Source of the DNA: Helicobacter turcicus
GTDB taxonomy: Bacteria > Campylobacterota > Campylobacteria > Campylobacterales > Helicobacteraceae
Assembly: GCF_019711685.1 (NCBI RefSeq)
Contig: NZ_JAIGYQ010000002.1
Span: forward strand, 124,001 to 188,000
Length of the DNA stretch: 64,000 nucleotides
Direction: 5' to 3'
How positions within the stretch are numbered: the stretch's first letter is position 1; each line of letters starts with the position of its first letter. A model generated the notes under the pieces. That model had not been told where the DNA came from, searched no databases, and saw only the letters and a list, made by a program, of their open reading frames with translations. The position numbers and the translations under genes are program-made. Below, piece by piece: positions 26,005-34,686 of this stretch.

Positions 26005-28374
26005 ATGCTAAAGAGTTTGCATAAGACTTATGAGTTCCATCTACAAGGTGTTGTGCAAGGGGTTGGATTTCGTCCTTTTGTGTATAGAATTGCTAAGGAA
26101 TGCGGAATCTTTGGCTATGTGCGCAATACAACAGAGGGTGTATTTATCCTAGCACAAGGCACTAAGGAGGCATTGGAATATTTTGAGTGCGCTTTGCAAA
26201 TTCCACCTAAGGTTGCAAAAATTACTAGAATCTCTAAAAAAGAGATTAAAAATGCAGAATCCTTTTTTGATTTTAGCATTGCACAAAGCATACAAGAGAA
26301 TGCATTAAGTGCGACAATTCCAGCAGATATCGCATTATGTGATGAGTGCTTAGAAGAAATACGTAATTCTAAGAATCGTCGTTTTAGCTATCCTTTTTGT
26401 AGTTGCACAAATTGTGGCGGAAGATATAGTTTAATCCATACTTTACCCTACGATAGAAAAAACACCGCTATGGCAGAATTTGAGATGTGTGAGCATTGTA
26501 AAGAGGAATATGAGAATCCTAATTCTAGAAGATTCCATTCAGAAATTAACTGCTGTTATGATTGTGGTCCAAAACTATTTTTTGCGGAGAATTTAGATAA
26601 GTTTAAATTTGAAGAGCCAATGGAAGATTCTACTTTATGTAAGAGGTTTGGTGAGGATTTTTTAGAAGAGCCTTTACATAGAGCAGTGAAATCTTTAAAG
26701 CAAGGAAAAATTTTAGCTATTAAGGGTATTGGGGGTTATGCCCTAGTATGCAATGGGCTAAATGCAGAAGCAATCGCAACTTTGCGTGTGCGCAAAAACC
26801 GACCACAAAAGCCTTTTGCACTAATGTGTAAGGATATGAAAATGGCAGAATCCTATGTGCATTTAAGCGCATTGCAAAAAGAGATTCTAAGCTCTAGTGT
26901 TGCGCCAATTTTGCTTACAAAGTCTAAAGATAAAATTTCTTTGCCACTCTTTGAAATTGCGCCAAACCTTGCGACTTTAGGGGTGATTCTCCCTTATGCG
27001 CCTTTACATTATTTGCTTTTTGAACAACTTGATTTTCCGCTTATTTTTACGAGTGCTAATTTAAGTGGAGAGCCAATTATTAAGGACTTTTATAGGGTTG
27101 TGGAGACTTTAGTTGGTGTGTGCGATGGGGTGCTTTTGTATAATCGTAATATTTTAAATTCTATTGATGATAGTTTGGTGCGCACACTTATACATAATGG
27201 TAAGGAGGAAATGCAGATTTTACGTCGTGCGCGTGGTTTTTTGTGCGATATTGCGCTATCTTTTAAAACTCAGCAGGATTTTATCGCATTAGGAGCGCAA
27301 CAAAAGGCAACCTTTTGTTTAAAAACTAAAAATAAGATTTTGTTAAGTCCGCATTTGGGAGATTTAGAAAATGTTGTAAGTGTGGAGAATTTTTTAAACA
27401 CGCAAAAGTTATTTTTGACACAATACAAAATTGCCCCTAGAAATTTTGTATTAGATTTGCATCCAAATTATGCTCAAAGAGGTTTTGTAAGTGATATAGA
27501 TAAAATACAATGCGTGCAACACCATTTTGCACATTTGCTCTCTAATGTTGCAGAAAATGCGATTAATACAAAGGTTTTAGGTGTAATCTTTGATGGAACT
27601 GGTTATGGGGAAACTAGTAAAGATAGTGGCAAGACAGGTAAGATTTGGGGTGGAGAGTTTTTTGAGTGGAATCCTAGTGCGCCCCTAGAGTATCAACGTA
27701 TTGCATATTTTGATGATTTTTCACTTTTGGGCGGGGAGAGAGCAATTAAGGATGTAAGGCGGCTTGGGCTATCTTTGATTTTTGAGAGTTTTGAAGAAGA
27801 GTATAAAACACTTGTTTTGCCTTTATTAAGAGAGTTTTCACAAGAGAATTTGGAAATTTTTTATACAATAAGTAAAAAAGTATCCAGAAGTGCAAAAGTT
27901 CCTTGTAATAGTGTGGGTAGGCTTTTTGATGGGGTTAGTGCTCTTTGTGGTGTTTGTGCGCAAAGCAGCTATGAGGGTGAAGGGGGAATGGTGTTGGAAT
28001 CTCTTGCTTTAAGTGCTTTAAAGAGTGTAAAAAACAAAAATTTAGATATGTATATGTACACCATTAAAGAGAGTGTGATTAGTTATCAAGGAATGGTAAG
28101 AGAGATTTGCAAGGAATTAGAATGGGGTATGGAAGTGCAAGAAATTGCATTAAAGTTTCATAATACACTTGCAGAGATTATCGCAGAGGTGGCGCAAGAC
28201 TACACGCACATTGCATTAAGTGGTGGATGTTTTCAAAACGCGCTTTTAACACAACTGGTTTTAGAAAAGCTTAAAAACAAAGTGGTGTATCTTAATAAAG
28301 AAATTCCTTGTAATGATGGAGGAATTAGCGTGGGGCAAGCGTATTTTATGAATTTATGCCTTACTTACTCTTAG
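26005..28374 (+). CDS. hypF: Carbamoyltransferase HypF ([NiFe]-hydrogenase maturation)
   Basis: 789 residues. HypF makes the carbamoyl group that HypE turns into the cyanide ligands of [NiFe] hydrogenase. Domains in order: acylphosphatase (about 8-95, GVVQGVGFRPFVYRIA), two four-cysteine zinc fingers (CDECLEE...CTNCGG and CEHCKEE...CYDCG), a YrdC domain (KGIGGYALVCN, NRPQKPFALMCK) and a Kae1-like domain (VQHHFAHLLSNVAEN, ALSGGCFQNALL). It implies a hydrogenase elsewhere in the genome; no other hyp gene is in the window. The end overlaps the SDR gene by 21 bp in convergent orientation. Confidence 0.95.
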   Translation: MLKSLHKTYEFHLQGVVQGVGFRPFVYRIAKECGIFGYVRNTTEGVFILAQGTKEALEYFECALQIPPKVAKITRISKKEIKNAESFFDFSIAQSIQENALSATIPADIALCDECLEEIRNSKNRRFSYPFCSCTNCGGRYSLIHTLPYDRKNTAMAEFEMCEHCKEEYENPNSRRFHSEINCCYDCGPKLFFAENLDKFKFEEPMEDSTLCKRFGEDFLEEPLHRAVKSLKQGKILAIKGIGGYALVCNGLNAEAIATLRVRKNRPQKPFALMCKDMKMAESYVHLSALQKEILSSSVAPILLTKSKDKISLPLFEIAPNLATLGVILPYAPLHYLLFEQLDFPLIFTSANLSGEPIIKDFYRVVETLVGVCDGVLLYNRNILNSIDDSLVRTLIHNGKEEMQILRRARGFLCDIALSFKTQQDFIALGAQQKATFCLKTKNKILLSPHLGDLENVVSVENFLNTQKLFLTQYKIAPRNFVLDLHPNYAQRGFVSDIDKIQCVQHHFAHLLSNVAENAINTKVLGVIFDGTGYGETSKDSGKTGKIWGGEFFEWNPSAPLEYQRIAYFDDFSLLGGERAIKDVRRLGLSLIFESFEEEYKTLVLPLLREFSQENLEIFYTISKKVSRSAKVPCNSVGRLFDGVSALCGVCAQSSYEGEGGMVLESLALSALKSVKNKNLDMYMYTIKESVISYQGMVREICKELEWGMEVQEIALKFHNTLAEIIAEVAQDYTHIALSGGCFQNALLTQLVLEKLKNKVVYLNKEIPCNDGGISVGQAYFMNLCLTYS

Positions 28375-29094
28375 CGCACTAAAGCTTTGACTTGTTGGCA
28401 TCATTTCTAGTGTGTTAATGTTAATGTGCTTTGGTAAAGTTGCTACCCAATACACCGCTTCTGCAATGTCTTGTGGTTGAAGTGCATTGCTGCCTTGATA
28501 GAGTGCATTAGCGCGTTCTTTGTCTCCTTTAAAGCGCACTAGGGAAAACTCACTCTCTGCAAGTCCGGGCTCTATATCACTAACCCTTACATTTGTGCCT
28601 GCTAAATCTGCACGCAACCCTAGTGCAAACTGCCTAACAAAAGCCTTTGTTGCTCCATAGACATTACCTCCTGGATAGGGATATTTTCCTGCAATAGAAC
28701 CTAGAGTGATGATATGCCCATTTTTGCGCTCTACCATTTGAGGTAACACAAGGTGTGTGAGGTAGCTAAGGGCTGTGATATTAACTTCAATCATTCTCTC
28801 CCAGTCGTTAAAGTCGCACATTTGTGCAGGTTCAATGCCTAAAGCAAGTCCTGCATTATTGACTAGTATGTCAATGGTTTTGAAGTCTTTGGGCAGTGTT
28901 TCTAGGGATTGTTTTAAGCCTTCTTTATCGCAAACATCACAAGATAGGATTTCACATTGTGGAATCTCTTTTTGCAAGGATTCTAATTTATCTTTACGTC
29001 TTGCAAGCGCAATGACTTTATGTGCGTTTTCTCCGAATTTTTTTGCAATGGCTCGCCCAAAACCACTAGATGCCCCTGTTACTAAAACTACCAT
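28354..29094 (-). CDS. Short-chain dehydrogenase/reductase (YdfG-like)
   Basis: 246 residues with the classical SDR motifs: TGASSGFGRAIAKKFG (nucleotide binding), VNNAGLALG, catalytic Ser in TLGSIAGK and YGATKAFVRQ (Tyr, Lys). The tail resembles YdfG (3-hydroxy acid/serine dehydrogenase, malonic semialdehyde reductase). NADP preference is suggested by basic residues ARRKDKL after strand 2. It is the last gene of the minus-strand run from maf; its ATG overlaps the stop of the TPR gene. Confidence 0.87.
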   Translation of the reverse strand: MVVLVTGASSGFGRAIAKKFGENAHKVIALARRKDKLESLQKEIPQCEILSCDVCDKEGLKQSLETLPKDFKTIDILVNNAGLALGIEPAQMCDFNDWERMIEVNITALSYLTHLVLPQMVERKNGHIITLGSIAGKYPYPGGNVYGATKAFVRQFALGLRADLAGTNVRVSDIEPGLAESEFSLVRFKGDKERANALYQGSNALQPQDIAEAVYWVATLPKHININTLEMMPTSQSFSALRVSKA

Positions 29095-30422
29095 TATTTA
29101 TCCTTATTCTTAGATTGAATGCAAGTTAAAATCTTTTGGTAATGTATTTTTAATTCCTCTTCTTTTTGGATCTCTGAATATGGAATCTTGTCCATTTGTG
29201 TTTTTGCATTTTCGCAATCTTTAAGTTTAAAATATCCCCATGCAAGAGAATCTAGATAGTAAGGATTGTTAGGGTCTTTTTCTAAAGCCTTTTTGATATA
29301 TTTTATGCCCTCTCTTACGCGCTCTAGATTGTTAAAATCGTGGTCAATCATTAAATATCCTAAATAATTCCAATATAGGGGTTCATTAGTTTTTTGAGCG
29401 GCTTCTTTTAAATCTTTTTCAATCGTTTGGAGATAGATTTTTGTGCGTTTTTTTGTGCTTTCATAAGAGAGCATTGCCTTATAGGCTAGGAAATTAGAAT
29501 CTTGTGTGTTTTGATAGATCATTTCGGCTTGTTGGATACTTTTTTTTACATTCTTTTGTAAGCGGTAAATTTCAAAGAGTAGGGCATCTCTAGTATTAAT
29601 ATTAGGGTGTTTTAATAAAAAAGATTCTGCTAAATCTAGACGTTTGTTTTTTGCATAAATCTCCAGCACAAAACGTGCGTAATCTTGCAAGTTAGTCTCT
29701 TCAAAAAGTAATGTGTAAATACGCGCAGCATCAAAATAGAGTTTGGATTCTAGATAAATTGTAGCAAGTTTATCCCCAATAGGTTTTGTGATTCCATGTG
29801 TTTTGATGTGTGTTTCGTATAAGCTAAGTGCGGTTTTGGAATCTTTTAAAAATAATAGGTGTGTTGCTGCAAGTTTATCAAGCAAAAATGGGCTTTGGTT
29901 CAAATTGTAGGCGAGTTGCAAGTATTTAGAGGCATTCTTGTAATCTTGACGTAAGAAATATACAGAGGAAATAAGCTCATAGTTTTCGGCATTTTTGTGA
30001 TAGTTTAAAAGTGTTTTAGCTTCTTTTAAGGCTAAATCAAATTGTTTATTATTTGTTAAAATTCCAACAAGAACGCTACGTACCACTTCATCTTTTGGAT
30101 ATTGCTTTAAAAATGCATATGCTTCTTTTTGAGCTTCTTCAAGTTGATTTTGTGCAACTAAAATCCCTAAAATCTCTTTAAGATAACTTGGGTTTGGGTT
30201 AATGGCATAGGCATTAGCGAAAGCCTCTTTTGCGCTTGCATAATTATTTGTATCTAGAGCTGCATAGCCTTGAACAATAAAAATATCTTCAAGATTTTCT
30301 ACTTCTTTAAATTTAGAATTTTTAAGAATGATAAAATCTTGCTTAAAACAGCCTACAAACCCGATAAATAGTGCAATAGCACTTATAAAAAGAATGGGAT
30401 ATTTATTTTTTAACCACACCAA
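29094..30422 (-). CDS. TPR-repeat lipoprotein, function unknown
   Basis: 442 residues with an N-terminal hydrophobic segment and lipobox FVGCFKQ (Cys25), followed by at least eight helical TPR-like repeats (A/Y/L spacing such as AKEAFANAYAINPNPSYLKE and ALEKDPNNPYYLDSLAWGYF). It is probably an outer-membrane-attached periplasmic scaffold. The start TTG at 30422 lies five bases after AAGGA and overlaps the Cys-cluster gene by 20 bases. Its partner is not identified. Confidence 0.75.
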   Translation of the reverse strand: MVWLKNKYPILFISAIALFIGFVGCFKQDFIILKNSKFKEVENLEDIFIVQGYAALDTNNYASAKEAFANAYAINPNPSYLKEILGILVAQNQLEEAQKEAYAFLKQYPKDEVVRSVLVGILTNNKQFDLALKEAKTLLNYHKNAENYELISSVYFLRQDYKNASKYLQLAYNLNQSPFLLDKLAATHLLFLKDSKTALSLYETHIKTHGITKPIGDKLATIYLESKLYFDAARIYTLLFEETNLQDYARFVLEIYAKNKRLDLAESFLLKHPNINTRDALLFEIYRLQKNVKKSIQQAEMIYQNTQDSNFLAYKAMLSYESTKKRTKIYLQTIEKDLKEAAQKTNEPLYWNYLGYLMIDHDFNNLERVREGIKYIKKALEKDPNNPYYLDSLAWGYFKLKDCENAKTQMDKIPYSEIQKEEELKIHYQKILTCIQSKNKDK

Positions 30423-30771
30423 TACATTCCTTTTCTAATTCTTCAAAATGTTCCTTATAATAATCCCAAAAAGGGAAGCTAACGCATTGTTTTGGACGTT
30501 TTGGGTAGATTTGGCAGATTCCATCTTTGAAAAACACACAGGAATATATTCCATTGCCCTTTGCTATGTCCAATAAGGAATAGCGATAGCCCACTTTTTT
30601 AACATAATTTTGACAAAATGCGTCAAAATCTAATTCTAGAAACTTAGCAATCACTGCAATTTCTTTAGGAGAGACAAAAATATAACCACTCTCACCCGTG
30701 CAACATTTTCCGCCACATTCTTCACATTTGTTAGGGTTAAAATGGAATTGAAAATCAGAATGTTCTAGCAT
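30403..30771 (-). CDS. YkgJ-family cysteine cluster protein
   Basis: 122 residues. The CxxCxGxCC cluster (NKCEECGGKCCTGESGYI) and the later CQIYPKRPKQC match the YkgJ family (zinc or iron binding), which in some members resembles Fe-S or zinc-binding domains; its function is not established. It overlaps trmN6-like by seven bases. Confidence 0.83.
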   Translation of the reverse strand: MLEHSDFQFHFNPNKCEECGGKCCTGESGYIFVSPKEIAVIAKFLELDFDAFCQNYVKKVGYRYSLLDIAKGNGIYSCVFFKDGICQIYPKRPKQCVSFPFWDYYKEHFEELEKECIGVVKK

Positions 30772-31478
30772 TTAATACTCCAAGTATTTGCGTGATGATA
30801 GATTGCTTGCACTTCTTGTGTGAAATGCTGCCCCTTTTGTTTGCTTAAATGCGTAAAAAGAGGTGGTTGAATTTCGCACTGGCTTTTGGAATTCTTTCTA
30901 GCACGACATAATACCAAAGTTGCACTTTTTTCTACCTTTGGATGCACAAAACGCACACAAATTGGCGGAATCTTAAAAGTATATAATGTGCTAAATAGGC
31001 TAAAAATAGCCTTAGCATCGTAACAAAAAATAAATTCTCCTTCAGGTTTTAAGAGTGAATTTACCTTTTTTACGAAATCAAAAAAAGGGAGATTCTCTGC
31101 ATAGCGTGCGCTAAAAATATCGGAATTTTGGGATTTTATCACGCCATTATGGTAAAAGGGAGGATTGCTTAAAATTACATCAAAAATGTTTGTTTTGGAT
31201 TTAATAAAATCAAATGTTAAAAAATCCGCACAAATTAACTCTGCACAAATACGGTTTATGCGCAAATTATGTGCGCAGAGTTCTGCCATTTTGGGATTTT
31301 TTTCAATCATTGTTAGATTTAGTGATAAATCTCTAGCGCAAAGCATTCCTAGCACCCCACATCCTGCGCCAACTTCTAAAAGTGCATAGCGTTTTTTTAA
31401 AAAGGGCATTGCAAAATGGTGTAGAAATAAGGTATCACTATTGTAACAATATCCGTCTTTTGGCTGATAAATTTGCAT
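30765..31478 (-). CDS. tRNA1(Val) adenine-N6-methyltransferase family protein (TrmN6-like)
   Basis: 237 residues with the Rossmann SAM-binding motif LEVGAGCGVLGMLCA and the amino-methyltransferase motif NPPF (VILSNPPFYHNG). This is the class that includes TrmN6, which makes m6A37 in tRNA-Val. Close relatives methylate other nucleic acids or proteins, so the target is a best guess. The gene sits in the flgP/maf run, overlapping the YkgJ gene by seven bases. Confidence 0.8.
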   Translation of the reverse strand: MQIYQPKDGYCYNSDTLFLHHFAMPFLKKRYALLEVGAGCGVLGMLCARDLSLNLTMIEKNPKMAELCAHNLRINRICAELICADFLTFDFIKSKTNIFDVILSNPPFYHNGVIKSQNSDIFSARYAENLPFFDFVKKVNSLLKPEGEFIFCYDAKAIFSLFSTLYTFKIPPICVRFVHPKVEKSATLVLCRARKNSKSQCEIQPPLFTHLSKQKGQHFTQEVQAIYHHANTWSIKC

Positions 31479-31485
31479 AGGAATC

Positions 31486-31992
31486 CTAATGGATTTGCAG
31501 TAAAAAAATTGTTTTTTTCTGCAAATTTTTAATCTCTAGGGCTATGGAGTCTTGTGTAGCAGTGTAGTTTAGCTCTAAACCTTCGCGCATGATATTTTGA
31601 GAGAATCCATTCGGAATTGTGTGTTTATTTTCTCCACTAAAAATTTCTTGCCCTTTTAAAAGTGCAATAAAGTCTAGCTCTCTAAAAGCATTGCTTCCAA
31701 AAAATTTGCGTGTAATGGAATCTTTTGCGTAGCATTGAGTGTTTAGACAAATTTTGTCTTTATAACAATCCATTTTAAGTAACGCTGCCCCTGCGTTAAA
31801 AATTTCTAAGCTCGTATAATCTGTATAGGATTTTACAAAACCTAAATCATAAAATTTAAAATCTTTAGTAGAGAAAAAAATTGTTTTGGTTACAGAATCT
31901 TGCAGAACACTGGGCGCTTTAGCGCACCCAAATGTAGAAAGTGTTACCCAAATAACACTTAGAATTGTTCGCCAGTTAATACACGATACCAT
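31486..31992 (-). CDS. Putative lipoprotein downstream of flgP, possibly FlgQ-like
   Basis: 168 residues with a signal sequence and lipobox FGCAKAP (Cys23), then a beta-rich domain with a run of hydrophobic strands. No database-like motif stands out. C. jejuni has flgQ directly after flgP, and both encode outer-membrane flagellar motor components, so this may be the equivalent, but I do not recognise the sequence. The ATG overlaps the flgP end by 34 bases, which suggests coupled translation. Confidence 0.55.
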   Translation of the reverse strand: MVSCINWRTILSVIWVTLSTFGCAKAPSVLQDSVTKTIFFSTKDFKFYDLGFVKSYTDYTSLEIFNAGAALLKMDCYKDKICLNTQCYAKDSITRKFFGSNAFRELDFIALLKGQEIFSGENKHTIPNGFSQNIMREGLELNYTATQDSIALEIKNLQKKTIFLLQIH

Positions 31993-32570
31993 CTTTTTCC
32001 ATCAAGTTTGAGTTCCATACTCACTTGGCAAAGACCATCTTTATATACGGTTTCTACGATTTCAGCATTGCGGATTACTGCTAATACTTTTGTTTTAACG
32101 GTAGAATTTTTTAGCATCATATCACGCACTGTATCTTGTGCATTTACGCGGATTCCATACATTTTTTCACCGATTTGGCGGTAAGCATCTACGATTGCTG
32201 CACGTTTTGCTAATGCTAGAGCTTGTGCTGGAGATACTGTAGATTCAGGAGCAACCCCCATGCCAATTGCACTAATTTCAATAATGCTTGAAGGTGTGAT
32301 AATTGGTGCATTTGGAATCACAATATCATCTCCTCCAACTTCTATCCCTTGCAAATTAGAAGGAGTGTTTGAGTTTCTTCCATAAGAAGATGCATTTTGT
32401 GGTCCTGGAGATACGTTTTGGAATCCTGCATTTCCTATTGGGCTTACAGAAGTATTACTTACAGAAGTATTACTTACAGAAGCACTATTTGTTGAATTTA
32501 CTTGAGCGGCAAATAAACTACTTCCTAAAAGCATTCCTGCTAAAACTAATGAAACTGATGTTTTTGTCAT
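31959..32570 (-). CDS. flgP: LPP20-domain flagellar protein FlgP
   Basis: 203 residues: a signal peptide (1-20, ending SLFA), a Ser/Thr/Asn-rich region (25-85) with a 5-residue tandem repeat, then the LPP20/FlgP domain (LALAKRAAIVDAYRQIGEKM, GIRVNAQDTVRDMML, VSMELKLDGKRWY). FlgP forms basal disks in campylobacterotal flagellar motors. The ATG at 32570 follows AAGGATTGAA; longer starts run into the maf gene. It has its own sigma-54 promoter. H. pylori Lpp20 (HP1456) shares the domain, so the name rests on motif and promoter evidence. Confidence 0.8.
   Translation of the reverse strand: MTKTSVSLVLAGMLLGSSLFAAQVNSTNSASVSNTSVSNTSVSPIGNAGFQNVSPGPQNASSYGRNSNTPSNLQGIEVGGDDIVIPNAPIITPSSIIEISAIGMGVAPESTVSPAQALALAKRAAIVDAYRQIGEKMYGIRVNAQDTVRDMMLKNSTVKTKVLAVIRNAEIVETVYKDGLCQVSMELKLDGKRWYRVLTGEQF
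32446..32490 (-). repeat. Three tandem 15-bp units in flgP
   Basis: Two identical 15-base units (plus strand ACAGAAGTATTACTT at 32446-32460 and 32461-32475) and a third degenerate copy (32476-32490). They encode repeated SVSNT residues in the linker of FlgP. The unit is a multiple of three, so copy-number change would keep the frame. Confidence 0.8.
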
Positions 32571-32602
32571 TTCAATCCTTTTTGACATAAGATACTTGTG
32601 TA

Positions 32603-34561
32603 TTAAGCAATTGGTGTTCCACTTTTTCCAAAAAGCTTCTTGCGCAGGGATTCTAGCATTTTTTCCATTGCTGTGATATAAAGCTCTCCACATTTTTTCC
32701 AAAAGTCTTGCATGTTATTATGAGGAAGATGTAAGGCGGAAAATGCGATTGCATACAGAAAATGGCTTAGAGTTCCTCCAAAAAGTATACTAATAAAAGC
32801 ATTGCTAAGAAATTCTTTAGTGATTACATCATAGGCTTTATCTAGGACAATAAATAAATCTTGCTTTGAAGAAACTTGCATTTTAAAAATATCATGCATT
32901 TTGTTTTTAAAAGCTAGAATTTCAAAAATGTATTTTTGTGTTTCTTTTGTATAGAATCCTTCTTTGTAAGGATCTTTAAAAAGAGATTTAATTTGTTTTA
33001 AAGCTGTTTTTTTATTGATTGTTTTGAGTTCAAATTCTTTGTAGTGTGTGGGTTGTGCGCCATTTATTTTAGCACCATCGTTTAAGTTTAAAATATGAAA
33101 AGGTTTCAGTGCTTTAAATGCTTCTTCTAAGGCAGCTTTTGAGAGAGAGAATAACGCATCTGAATAAATATCATCGCTAAAATTTCCAGTTACAGGATAG
33201 GCGTCTTTTGGAATTTCTGTGTTTTCTTCTCCGTAATAAGAGTTTTTAGCGTGTTTTCTAGAACCTTTTTTGTAGCCACAATCTAGTCCGCATAAAATCA
33301 CATCACTTCCTAAATAGCTTGCTAATGCTGCTCCAGCATTTCCTACAAGAGGTGCGGTAAATTGCACTTTAAAACGTGGGGCATTTAAGTTTGCAGCACT
33401 GCTGCCATCACGTTCAAAGAGATAAAGCTCTTTTGCAATTTCTTTTGCATTTTTATCTAGCACACTTGCAGCAATTAAAGGAATATCATTGAGCGGAGCA
33501 GATTTTAAGGCATCTCCTAAATAATCGTGACGTTCAATTTCAATTTGAAAATCAGGCTTGATTCCATAGTTTAATAAGGGTTTTAGTGCGGTCCCACAGC
33601 TAAAAATAATCATTTTATTTTTATTTTTTTTAATAAAGGGAAACAAAAAGTCAAGGCTTGGTCCATTTGCTACGACACAAATTGGTGCATTTACACGTTT
33701 TGGTTCAATAAGCATTTTTTGGATGGGAAAAGAGAGTTTGTTTGTGATTCCGCGCATTTCATCTTCAAAAGTTCCCCATCCGCGCATAGTTTGAGAATGT
33801 ATCTCAAAGACAATATCACGCGCGTTCTGCGTTATTGGAGTCTGATAGAATACAAGTTCAAATCGGACAAGAGAAGCACTGATTTTTCGTGTTGAAAAAA
33901 AGTTTTGAATGAATTCTTTTTTCATTATACTTTCTAAAAAGATATAGCCAGCTTGATTTTGTGTTTTACTAAAAAGTAGGGAAAAATCTACAAAAAAGCA
34001 TGCAATCCTAAATAAATCTAGAGATTCTTCAAAGATGAAAAAGTTATGGATTGTTGCGTAGTTTTCAATAAGAATCTGCAAAAAGATTCCACCTCCTAAG
34101 CCAAATAAATTTAAACTTGGCAAAAAATCACTAGGCAAATGATAATCAATAATCCCACCATTTTTAAGTGCGTAATTTAAAATATTATCAACTAGCATTT
34201 GACTATAGGGAAATTCATCCCCCATAAAAGATGGTTTATCGCCAAAAATACGATTCCATTTTTCGTTAATTGGCGGATTATAAGCACAATCTTCATGAAT
34301 GTCTAACATAGTAGATTTTCCATTAATGATTGCATACATAAAAGTGTTTTGTTTAAAGTTCAAAATATTAACACCTTCTTGTCCAATGTAGAGTTGGTAT
34401 TCTTTAGCAGGACTTTGCAAAGCTCTGAAAAGATTGGAATGGTTCGCTGTTTGAAAAAATGCTAAATTATGTTGGAATCGCGCATTACAAAAGGATTCTA
34501 TTTCTTCTGGAGAGCTATTTTTTAGAACCTCTATAATGCTTTGCTTGGGATTTGTGTGCAT
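32603..34561 (-). CDS. Motility accessory factor (Maf) family protein, DUF115
   Basis: 652 residues, typical of Maf/MptE-like (DUF115) glycosyltransferases that add nonulosonic acids to flagellin in Helicobacter and Campylobacter. The central domain has ICVVANGPSLDFLFPFIKKN and CGTALKPLLNYGIKPDF (the GPSL nucleotide-binding block of the family) and ALASYLGSDVILCGLDCGY. It has no signal peptide, as expected for a cytoplasmic flagellin modifier. ATG follows AAGGATAAGA. Pseudaminic acid synthesis genes are not in the window. It leads the flgP-containing run. Confidence 0.87.
   Translation of the reverse strand: MHTNPKQSIIEVLKNSSPEEIESFCNARFQHNLAFFQTANHSNLFRALQSPAKEYQLYIGQEGVNILNFKQNTFMYAIINGKSTMLDIHEDCAYNPPINEKWNRIFGDKPSFMGDEFPYSQMLVDNILNYALKNGGIIDYHLPSDFLPSLNLFGLGGGIFLQILIENYATIHNFFIFEESLDLFRIACFFVDFSLLFSKTQNQAGYIFLESIMKKEFIQNFFSTRKISASLVRFELVFYQTPITQNARDIVFEIHSQTMRGWGTFEDEMRGITNKLSFPIQKMLIEPKRVNAPICVVANGPSLDFLFPFIKKNKNKMIIFSCGTALKPLLNYGIKPDFQIEIERHDYLGDALKSAPLNDIPLIAASVLDKNAKEIAKELYLFERDGSSAANLNAPRFKVQFTAPLVGNAGAALASYLGSDVILCGLDCGYKKGSRKHAKNSYYGEENTEIPKDAYPVTGNFSDDIYSDALFSLSKAALEEAFKALKPFHILNLNDGAKINGAQPTHYKEFELKTINKKTALKQIKSLFKDPYKEGFYTKETQKYIFEILAFKNKMHDIFKMQVSSKQDLFIVLDKAYDVITKEFLSNAFISILFGGTLSHFLYAIAFSALHLPHNNMQDFWKKCGELYITAMEKMLESLRKKLFGKSGTPIA
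32605..32622 (-). promoter_or_regulatory. Sigma-54 (RpoN) promoter for flgP
   Basis: The minus strand reads GTGGAACACCAATTGCTT: GG and GC separated by exactly ten bases, close to the RpoN consensus. It lies at the very 3' end of the maf coding region, about 24 nt upstream of the predicted flgP leader start, so flgP and the genes after it can be transcribed separately from maf. Confidence 0.65.
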
Positions 34562-34589
34562 TCTTATCCTTAAAATTTATAGATGAGAA

Positions 34590-34595
34590 ATTTTA
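34590..34595 (-). promoter_or_regulatory. Probable -10 box for maf
   Basis: The minus strand shows TGCTAAAAT, an extended -10 (TGn plus TAAAAT), about 30 bp before the maf ATG. Confidence 0.45.
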
Positions 34596-34649
34596 GCAGA
34601 AATTTTTAAAACCTTTTACAAAAGACAAATCATTTAAGTTTTTAAAGTT

Positions 34650-34655
34650 TATAAT
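34650..34655 (+). promoter_or_regulatory. Probable -10 box for prs
   Basis: TATAAT in GTTTATAATTTTGTG lies 32 bp before the prs ATG, implying a leader of about 25 nt. Confidence 0.5.
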
Positions 34656-34686
34656 TTTGTGTTTTATTTCACACAAAAGGCTGCTT

